From contig JAICMB010000224.1 in assembly GCA_025929455.1 (NCBI GenBank), forward strand, positions 1-5,991: a DNA stretch of 5,991 bases, in the 5' to 3' direction. Below are positions 1 through 4,504 of this stretch, piece after piece. The notes under the pieces are model-generated. The model did not search any database. It was not told where the DNA came from and was given only the letters and a program-made list of their open reading frames with translations. The translations under genes were made by a program, and so were the position numbers. The first letter of the stretch is position 1. Each line of letters begins with the position of its first letter. Source of the stretch: Bryobacteraceae bacterium. GTDB taxonomy: Bacteria; Acidobacteriota; Terriglobia; Bryobacterales; Bryobacteraceae.

Positions 1-232
1 CATGCAAAACACGCATCGCGCCAATGGACACGGCAAGCAGCGCAGGCTGGGTATTCTCGGTACGCTTGAGATCCTCGTCGGGGCCGTTGAAGCAGAGTTC
101 GGAAAGCGGAAACTCGAGCGCGGAGTCGGCTTCCTCGAAAGCCTGCCGTGCGCACGCATACTGCCCGGCGAGGCTCTTGCCCATGCCGACAAGCTGGGAT
201 CCCTGGCCCGGGAAGACGAAGGCGGTCTTCAT
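1..232 (-). CDS. fabD: Malonyl-CoA:ACP transacylase FabD, N-terminal part (runs off the left edge)
   Basis: FabD moves the malonyl group from CoA to acyl carrier protein in the cytoplasm, supplying the extender unit for fatty acid synthesis. Seen: the minus strand from the ATG at 232 encodes MKTAFVFPGQGSQ, then VGMGKSL, a FEEAD stretch, FNGPDEDLKRTENTQPALLA and an IGAMRVL stretch. The GQGSQ motif (residues 9-13), the 'L..TENTQPA' segment and their spacing are typical of FabD-type acyltransferases. The nucleophile-serine motif GHSLGE lies beyond the window. 77 complete codons of an expected ~310 are present. An in-frame TGA at 266-268 blocks a longer N-terminus, and no in-frame ATG or GTG lies between it and 232. 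No good Shine-Dalgarno precedes the ATG. The upstream neighbour is a PEP-CTERM gene 90 nt away, not the usual plsX/fabH, so the gene may head its own transcript. An acyltransferase domain of a larger synthase is possible, but starting exactly at this motif favours stand-alone FabD. Confidence 0.9.
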   Translation of the reverse strand, partial: MKTAFVFPGQGSQLVGMGKSLAGQYACARQAFEEADSALEFPLSELCFNGPDEDLKRTENTQPALLAVSIGAMRVLH

Positions 233-274
233 GCGAAGACACAGGATAGCGCGAGGGTCCTCAGATCAGAGGAG

Positions 275-303
275 GCATGGGCCGCCACCGCAGCGGCCCA
301 TGC
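275..303 (-). terminator. Perfect 11-bp hairpin between the PEP-CTERM gene and fabD
   Basis: Plus-strand GCATGGGCCGC (275-285) is exactly complementary to GCGGCCCATGC (293-303) around the 7-nt loop CACCGCA. It begins 20 nt after the stop codon of the PEP-CTERM gene and ends 43 nt before the fabD start, in the only non-coding space between them. A transcription terminator for the PEP-CTERM gene is the simplest reading, but no T-run follows it on the minus strand (CTCCTCTGATC), so an mRNA-stabilising hairpin or a repeated element is also possible. Its right arm overlaps a perfect 12-bp palindrome, CCATGCGCATGG (298-309). A hairpin with a very similar stem occurs at 4452-4478. Confidence 0.5.
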
Positions 304-322
304 GCATGGAGGAGACAACGAA

Positions 323-1036
323 TTACTTCGTGATTTTCCGGCGTAGCGAGCCGGCCGCGATGAGGAGCAGCCCAACGCCACCCAGGGCCAGCGAGGCGGG
401 CTCCGGCGTGCCGGAAACGTCGACGTTCGTGCTGAACTGAACGCGCGATTCTACCGTATGGCGGTCGGCGAAAAACAGGTCCAGCGTATGCGTGCCCGCG
501 CCAACCATGACGGTCTGGCTGGGAACGCTCGCCAGGCTGTGAATACCGCCATTATCGACCTGCAGATTGCCGTCGACGAAAATAAACCCATCATCGTCGG
601 AAGACAGATTGAATGTTACATCTGTGGCCGACGGCAGATAGAAAATGCCGTTCCAGTGGACTGCGGAGTAGCCGTCCGGACCGTTGCTCACGCCGTCCGG
701 AAAGATTTGCTTATTCAGCGGTAAAGTGTCGACCTGCACCGTCTGCAAAGTTGTAAAAGCGCTTACCGACCACCACAACAACTCGTGTGTGGTCGAATCA
801 ATATCTGTGATCGGACCGGACGGCCCGGCATACGTCTGGCCGTACGCGCTGGCCACGGGCAGGCCGTTGGGGCCGAGCGTGCTTTCGATCAGACCGGTGA
901 CGGTCCCACCGTCAATCCCGTGTTGCACGTCGGGATTATCCGGCGAAAGGACATAATAGGTGCCGGTCATTGTGCTTGCGGACGCGGATGCCACAAGCAA
1001 CGCAGTGCCGGCACAGACCAGCAGTAGTTTTCGCAT
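323..1036 (-). CDS. PEP-CTERM surface protein with a fibro-slime (PA14-like) domain
   Basis: 237 aa exported protein. Seen: an N-terminal Sec signal (MRKLLLVCAGTALLVASASA, cleavage near residue 20) and a C-terminal sorting signal made of the PEP motif (211-213), a hydrophobic stretch (about 215-229) and the basic tail LRRK. In between, residues 145-166 (NLSSDDDGFIFVDG, then DNGGIHS) and 180-201 (GTHTLDLFFADRH, then SRVQFS) match the pattern of fibro-slime domains, a PA14-like beta-sandwich often linked to carbohydrate binding or adhesion. Known of the class: exosortase recognises the PEP-CTERM tail and the protein is released to the surface or biofilm matrix. The exosortase is not in this window. 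The ATG at 1036 is the natural start for the signal peptide. The nearest Shine-Dalgarno (GAGG, 1051-1054 on the minus strand) is 14 nt away, which is rather far. It lies 95 nt after the upstream DUF2846-like gene and may have its own promoter, though I see no convincing one. Domain call is fairly sure; ligand unknown. Confidence 0.85.
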   Translation of the reverse strand: MRKLLLVCAGTALLVASASASTMTGTYYVLSPDNPDVQHGIDGGTVTGLIESTLGPNGLPVASAYGQTYAGPSGPITDIDSTTHELLWWSVSAFTTLQTVQVDTLPLNKQIFPDGVSNGPDGYSAVHWNGIFYLPSATDVTFNLSSDDDGFIFVDGNLQVDNGGIHSLASVPSQTVMVGAGTHTLDLFFADRHTVESRVQFSTNVDVSGTPEPASLALGGVGLLLIAAGSLRRKITK

Positions 1037-1131
1037 AGTTGAGTTGGTAACCTCATATGCAGAAAACCATGCAGACTTGGACGCGCGAATAGCTTGGCGA
1101 TGCAGTACGCGCGGATACGGGTACTGGTACG

Positions 1132-1590
1132 CTAGCGCCCGTTGCGTTTTTTGAATTGCAACGGCTCCGCCGGGCGCGGGTCCGTTTTCGGCACCGCGCT
1201 CGAACGAACCTTCCCCGTGTCGATGTAGCTGAGGTATTTGATTTCTTTGCGAGCCTGCTCCGGACGGATCATGCTGAGTACAGGTACGGCGCGCTGGCCG
1301 GCCTCATAGATCCAATCGAGCCGGATGAACGACTCCTCGCCAGAACGTAATTTCACGACCAGCGGCGCGCCGGACGCCGGCGCCAGAGTATACCGGCCGG
1401 ACGGTAACTCGATGACGAACAGTTTGCCGCGCGTGAGTTCGGCAACCACAGTGTCGCCGCACGTGATCGGAATCCACGAACCCGCCGCCGTGAGGCGCTG
1501 TGCATACACGTAGATCGTTCCGGTATCCGCGCCGGCGGCGGTGAACGAAGCCGCCATCGCCAGCGTGGTGAATGCGAGCACGCGTTTCAA
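1132..1590 (-). CDS. Small secreted DUF2846-like protein (TTG start proposed)
   Basis: 152 aa from the proposed TTG at 1590. Seen: signal peptide MKRVLAFTTLAMAASFTAAGA with likely cleavage after residue 21. The first part of the mature protein has GTIYVYAQRL (about 24-33), a VVAELTRGK turn and FVIELPSGRYTL (about 58-69). This pattern (IYVYR..., 'L..G.y....lPpG.yt') is typical of DUF2846, a small beta-rich exported family of unknown function. The rest (LVVKLRSGEESFIRLDW, then a polar, Pro/Lys/Arg-rich tail ending KKRNGR) is not assigned. A GTG at 1614 would add eight residues (GRGIGRAL) but sits directly on GGAGGA with no spacing. The TTG gives a textbook signal peptide and overlaps the stop of the upstream VOC gene as TTGA, which suggests translational coupling. 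No lipobox cysteine follows the signal, so a soluble periplasmic or extracellular protein is more likely than a lipoprotein. Function unknown. Confidence 0.75.
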   Translation of the reverse strand: MKRVLAFTTLAMAASFTAAGADTGTIYVYAQRLTAAGSWIPITCGDTVVAELTRGKLFVIELPSGRYTLAPASGAPLVVKLRSGEESFIRLDWIYEAGQRAVPVLSMIRPEQARKEIKYLSYIDTGKVRSSAVPKTDPRPAEPLQFKKRNGR

Positions 1591-1982
1591 AGCTCGCCCG
1601 ATCCCCCGCCCCACTCCTCCGGCGCCACATCACGAATCGACTGTGAAAACGTCCAGCGATGTCCGCCGGGATCTTCCACGCTATACTGCCGCTCCCCATA
1701 CGGATAATCCGTCGCGGAGGAGAGCAGCCGCGCGCCGCTCCGCATTGCATGCTCCTGGTGTGCGTCGACGTTTTCAACGCGGACCATCGTTGAGTGGCAG
1801 AAGTCCAGCCCGCCGGCCGTGCGCCGCTCGGTTACGACGACGGCGCCGTTGCCCGCGTTCAACTGCACGCGGTGATGCGCGATACGCAGGCGCACCGTGA
1901 AACCAAACGCGTTGCACAGCCAGTCGGCCGCTTCCATTACATCGGCATAAGCAAGCTCCGGAATGACAGTACAGCACGGCAT
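1587..1982 (-). CDS. VOC family (glyoxalase/bleomycin-resistance fold) protein, PhnB/YdcA-like type
   Basis: 131 aa, cytoplasmic by lack of any signal. Seen: MPCCTVIPELAYADVMEAADWLCNAFGF at the N-terminus in the style of 'viP.L.y.Dv..A..wl..aFGF', then RVENVDAHQEHAMRSGARLL (about 69-88) and a C-terminal YGERQYSVEDPGGHRWTFSQ (95-114), the classic last strand of glyoxalase-like proteins. Glu103 before DPGGHRW is the usual metal-ligand position in the family. The position at strand one where metalloenzymes carry His is not an obvious ligand here, so the protein may not bind metal like glyoxalase I. Substrate cannot be told. The open frame continues upstream to 2435, but that part runs antisense to the cytochrome b gene; the family homology begins at the ATG at 1982, preceded by GGTGA (1991-1995, 8 nt spacing). 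A weaker in-frame ATG is at 2000. Its stop overlaps the start of the DUF2846-like gene, and it is divergent from the cytochrome b gene. Confidence 0.85.
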   Translation of the reverse strand: MPCCTVIPELAYADVMEAADWLCNAFGFTVRLRIAHHRVQLNAGNGAVVVTERRTAGGLDFCHSTMVRVENVDAHQEHAMRSGARLLSSATDYPYGERQYSVEDPGGHRWTFSQSIRDVAPEEWGGGSGEL

Positions 1983-2010
1983 GGACCGGTTCACCAGCAT
2001 ATCTGCGCGT

Positions 2011-2016
2011 ATTGTA
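2011..2016 (-). promoter_or_regulatory. Possible -10 element for the VOC gene
   Basis: The minus strand reads TACAAT here, one base off the sigma-70 consensus TATAAT. A transcript start about seven bases further would give a leader of roughly 20 nt to the ATG at 1982, carrying the GGTGA ribosome binding site. I find no good -35 hexamer at 16-18 bp, so the call is weak. The site lies in the 93-bp space between the divergent VOC and cytochrome b genes (1983-2075); I see no clear promoter for the cytochrome b direction. Confidence 0.3.
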
Positions 2017-2075
2017 CTGCCCGCTGTCCGGCCCCGTAGTGGAATAAACGGCGCCGATCGCGTGATGATGATGGT

Positions 2076-2765
2076 ATGCAGCGCCTGCAGTCGAAACATC
2101 CGCGCGCGATCCGCTGGTTCCACTGGATCAATTTCCCGTTGCTCGCGCTGATGATCTGGAGCGGGTTGCTGATCTACTGGGCCAACGACGTGTACCGCGT
2201 CGGGCTCGGCGGCTTCACGCTGTTCCACTTCTTCCCGGATTCGTTTTACAACGCCTTGAACGTGCCGCAACGGCTGGCCGAAGGAATGGCGTGGCACTTC
2301 TTTCTGATGTGGCTGTTCGTCATCAATGGCATCGCGTACGTCACGTATACCATCGTATCCGGCGAATGGCGCTATCTGGTTCCTAACCGGCATTCGTTCC
2401 GGGAGGCGATCGAGGTCGCGCTGCACGATCTGCATTTACGCAATAGTGCGCCGCCGCCGAGGAAATTCAACGGCGCGCAGCAGATTGCGTATACGGCTGT
2501 CGTTTTGATGGGCGTGGGGTCGGTGATTACGGGGCTTGCGATCTGGAAATCCGTGCAAGTGGCGTGGCTGACCACGCTGTTGGGCGGCTACGAGGCGGCA
2601 CGGCTGGAACATTTTCTGCTCGCCTGCGGCTATGTGGGCTTCTTTGTAGTTCATATCGCGCAGGTAGCGCGCGCCGGCTGGAACAATTTCCGCGCCATGG
2701 TGACGGGCTTCGAAGCCGTCGACGTCGAGGAGGCGGCTCATGAGCACGTCAATACCGCCCGATAA
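2076..2765 (+). CDS. Di-heme cytochrome b, b561/Ni-hydrogenase type membrane subunit
   Basis: 229 aa integral membrane protein that would pass electrons from the quinol pool to a periplasmic partner. Seen: four hydrophobic segments at about 17-37, 73-95, 135-157 and 178-198, and histidines at their edges or inside them: His16 (RWFHWINF), His74 (AWHFF), His179 (LEHFL) and His193 (VVHIAQVARAGW). Four such residues fit two b hemes, as known for the bacterial b561/HydC/thiosulfate-reductase cytochrome family. The closing segment WNNFRAMVTGFE is typical of the subgroup that pairs with sulfite-oxidase-fold proteins. A polar loop of about 40 residues (94-133) separates TM2 and TM3. The ATG at 2076 is the only in-frame start that fits; the Shine-Dalgarno is poor. 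The 3' end overlaps the molybdoenzyme gene by 26 nt, which implies co-translation and a complex between the two proteins. Confidence 0.9.
   Translation: MQRLQSKHPRAIRWFHWINFPLLALMIWSGLLIYWANDVYRVGLGGFTLFHFFPDSFYNALNVPQRLAEGMAWHFFLMWLFVINGIAYVTYTIVSGEWRYLVPNRHSFREAIEVALHDLHLRNSAPPPRKFNGAQQIAYTAVVLMGVGSVITGLAIWKSVQVAWLTTLLGGYEAARLEHFLLACGYVGFFVVHIAQVARAGWNNFRAMVTGFEAVDVEEAAHEHVNTAR
2727..2733 (+). promoter_or_regulatory. Ribosome binding site of the molybdoenzyme gene
   Basis: GAGGAGG lies 6 nt before the ATG at 2740, inside the last codons of the cytochrome b gene. It is the strongest Shine-Dalgarno of the plus-strand pair and decides the start of the downstream gene. Confidence 0.8.
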
Positions 2766-3495
2766 GCGCGAGATCGCCCGGCGTACACGCCGCAGTTTCT
2801 TGACGGGCGGAGTTGCCGCGCTCGCCGGATTCGGCGCGTATAAATGGATAGCCACGCGGCCGGACGACGGCGGACAGCCTTGGCCCCTACGCGCCGCGCT
2901 CCGTTGGAACGAGCGGCTGAGCGAAGGATACTTCAGCCCCGCGCGCCTGGCGCTGGAGTTTCCGGTGAGCGGAGCCGGCATGCCGAAGGTGAACGGCACC
3001 ATCGGCATCGATGACGACGACTTCGATCCGGCGAAATGGTCGCTACATATCGAGGGGCTTGCGCGCGATTCGAAACCGGTGGTGCTGCCGCTTGCCACGA
3101 TACACGCGCTGCCGAAGGTAGAGTTTGTCACCGAGCTGAAATGCATCGAGGGCTGGACCAAGCGCGTGCGCTGGGGCGGAGCGCCCCTGCGCGAGTTTGT
3201 GGCGCAATATCAGCCGGCACACGGCGGGCCGGACGATTACGTTGGCTTTGAAACGCCCGATGGCGGCTACTTCGTTGGCCTCGAAATGCAGTCGGCGCTG
3301 CACCCGCAAACGTTGCTCTGTTACGAAATGGACGGCCGTCCGCTCGAACCCGACCACGGCGCGCCCTTACGGCTGGTTACCCCGGTAAAGTACGGCATCA
3401 AGAGCCTGAAGCGGATCGGAACCATGCGGTTCACGCAGACGCGGCCGCCGGATTATTGGGCTGAGCAGGGCTACGACTATTACGCGGGTTTCTAA
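2740..3495 (+). CDS. Tat-exported molybdopterin oxidoreductase, sulfite oxidase/MsrP fold
   Basis: 251 aa periplasmic molybdenum-cofactor protein. Seen: an N-terminal twin-arginine signal (RRTRRSFLTGG, with Arg17-Arg18 before SFL, then a hydrophobic stretch to about 34). The catalytic domain runs from about residue 85 to the end. Cys135 in ELKCIEGW is the expected molybdenum thiolate ligand of this fold; the C-terminal half has HGAPLRLVTPVKYGIKSLK (206-224), the conserved cofactor-binding segment. Length suits the short single-domain type (MsrP/YedY-like) without the heme or dimerisation domains of animal and plant sulfite oxidases. Known relatives reduce or oxidise sulfur or other oxo compounds; the substrate here cannot be read from sequence. 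It follows the cytochrome b gene with overlap and a good ribosome binding site. The partner is a b561-type cytochrome, not the MsrQ flavocytochrome-like subunit, so a methionine sulfoxide reductase role should not be assumed. The stop (TAA) is 19 nt from the end of the convergent gene. Confidence 0.9.
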   Translation: MSTSIPPDKREIARRTRRSFLTGGVAALAGFGAYKWIATRPDDGGQPWPLRAALRWNERLSEGYFSPARLALEFPVSGAGMPKVNGTIGIDDDDFDPAKWSLHIEGLARDSKPVVLPLATIHALPKVEFVTELKCIEGWTKRVRWGGAPLREFVAQYQPAHGGPDDYVGFETPDGGYFVGLEMQSALHPQTLLCYEMDGRPLEPDHGAPLRLVTPVKYGIKSLKRIGTMRFTQTRPPDYWAEQGYDYYAGF

Positions 3496-3496
3496 T

Positions 3497-3518
3497 GTGA
3501 CGAAGACGCACGAGTCAC
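3497..3518. terminator. Weak stem-loop between convergent gene ends
   Basis: GTGAC (3497-3501) pairs with GTCAC (3514-3518) across a 12-nt loop. It starts one base after the molybdoenzyme stop and reaches over the stop codon of the minus-strand gene (3515-3517). A competing stem CGAAG/CTTCG uses the bases 3501-3505 and 3518-3522. The position suits a two-way terminator, but the stem is short and no T-run follows, so support is slight. Confidence 0.25.
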
Positions 3519-4489
3519 TTCGCGCGCCTCTTTCCAACTGAATGGCGGTCCGGCATGTATACGATGAGTCCATAACTTGGAGTGTTCTTGGAGTAACCCG
3601 CCACCAATTGAACGTTGTAGTCCGGAAGTGAGAAGTCGAATGGATCGGCCGGGTGCAAATCGATAATTTCGAGATCGGCGCCGGTCATCGTGAGCTTCCC
3701 GAACCGCAGCACCCCGCCGCGATGATAGATGTAATTCCTAGCTCGGCGCGGCAGGTCGGGATTTCGCGGCCGGCCGCTTCCGAACGTTTCAATAACTTGA
3801 TCTTGCCCGATCGCGACGGCAGTCACCTTACCGATGATATGCGGAGGTGGCGTCAACCGCGATGGAAATAAGACGATGTCGTCGCCCTCTATTCGTACCC
3901 CGCGCGCTTCGTTGGTGTTCACAAGATCCGCCAGATCCTTGCCGAACAGATGGAGCAGACCCTTGAACGGCACGTGCGCGGAACTGAACTTGTCGGCGTG
4001 CAGGCGAATGTTTCCGTTCGCGTCCGCAACCGGCTTGCCTTCGAGTGAGAACGGAAGCACAACCCCCTTATGCATGACGCCTTTGATCCGCAGGCGCGCG
4101 CCGCTTAGTTCGACCGTCACTTTCTCAATCGGCGCGCCCTTGTACGCGAACGCATAACGGTTCAGAACGGCCGCTAGCGCGCTGGTGCTGAGCGCGACGT
4201 GTGCGGAGTCCGTGCGCACATCGAACGAGTTCGGATCGTCGAAGGTGACGGGCTTGCCGGGTTTAAGCGGCTCCATCCAGCCGCTGAGGTCGCGAATATC
4301 CATGCCGATATCGCGCTCGACCGTGAGATGAACGTTGCGGATTTCGACGTGTACAGCGCCTGAGTCGTGCTTGGCCGCCGTCGCTGCCTGTCCGAGTAGC
4401 GCCGCGCCTGCGGAAAACAGCGCCAGTACGGCGTAGCGGACTCCCGGGCGTGCATGGCCGGAAGTGTGCCGGCCATGCTTCACCACCAT
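3515..4489 (-). CDS. Exported protein of unknown function, partner of the di-heme cytochrome
   Basis: 324 aa; I do not recognise a named family. Seen: a basic N-region (His/Arg-rich, residues 4-18), a hydrophobic signal segment (about 19-36: VRYAVLALFSAGAALLG) and probable cleavage near AATA (about 36-39), so a periplasmic protein. The mature part begins with alternating beta-type sequence (VHVEIRNVHLTVERDIGMDIRDLSG, 46-70), then SAHVALSTSALAAVLNRYAF (96-114), KVTVELSGARLRIKG (123-137) and a VVLPFSLEGKPV / IRLHADKF segment (143-168). This resembles beta-rich lipid-binding folds such as LmeA/DUF2993 of the TULIP type, but that is an impression. A second part (about 215-324) is unassigned and ends in a basic tail KRRAK. 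The gene begins 15 nt after the cytochrome stop; AGGAG (4502-4506) overlaps that stop, 12 nt from the ATG. A strong hairpin covers codons 4-13. Confidence 0.85.
   Translation of the reverse strand: MVVKHGRHTSGHARPGVRYAVLALFSAGAALLGQAATAAKHDSGAVHVEIRNVHLTVERDIGMDIRDLSGWMEPLKPGKPVTFDDPNSFDVRTDSAHVALSTSALAAVLNRYAFAYKGAPIEKVTVELSGARLRIKGVMHKGVVLPFSLEGKPVADANGNIRLHADKFSSAHVPFKGLLHLFGKDLADLVNTNEARGVRIEGDDIVLFPSRLTPPPHIIGKVTAVAIGQDQVIETFGSGRPRNPDLPRRARNYIYHRGGVLRFGKLTMTGADLEIIDLHPADPFDFSLPDYNVQLVAGYSKNTPSYGLIVYMPDRHSVGKRRAK
4452..4478 (-). repeat. Perfect 10-bp hairpin inside the start of the unknown exported gene
   Basis: Plus-strand GCATGGCCGG (4452-4461) is exactly complementary to CCGGCCATGC (4469-4478) across the 7-nt loop AAGTGTG. 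On the mRNA it starts about 11 nt after the ATG at 4489 and covers codons 4-13. It could slow translation of the second gene or act between the cytochrome gene and its partner. The stem closely matches the hairpin at 275-303 (GCATGG at the base, CCG above, same loop length), which hints at a dispersed palindromic element. Confidence 0.5.
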
Positions 4490-4504
4490 ATCCTGCGCGG
4501 GCTC

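Noticed and set aside
2..440. Two plus-strand open frames at the left edge
   Set aside because: They are shadows of fabD and of the 3' end of the PEP-CTERM gene; the minus strand carries the clear GQGSQ and PEP motifs.
1037..1131. Possible terminator or promoter between the DUF2846-like and PEP-CTERM genes
   Set aside because: Only a 5-bp CGCGC/GCGCG pairing with a loop of over 20 nt is present, and no -35/-10 pair stands out; nothing I can support.
1983..2435. N-terminal extension of the VOC protein up to position 2435 (about 150 extra residues)
   Set aside because: This part is antisense to the well supported cytochrome b gene and its translation is a charged, Arg/Gln-rich sequence with no family pattern. 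VOC homology begins at the ATG at 1982.
2436..3161. 241-residue open frame on the minus strand
   Set aside because: It is antisense to the molybdoenzyme and cytochrome b genes and rich in Ser/Arg/Pro without motifs.
3766..3777. 12-bp palindrome GCGGCCGGCCGC
   Set aside because: It is pure G/C inside a coding region, where such palindromes are expected by chance at this base composition, and it has no spacer or partner copy.
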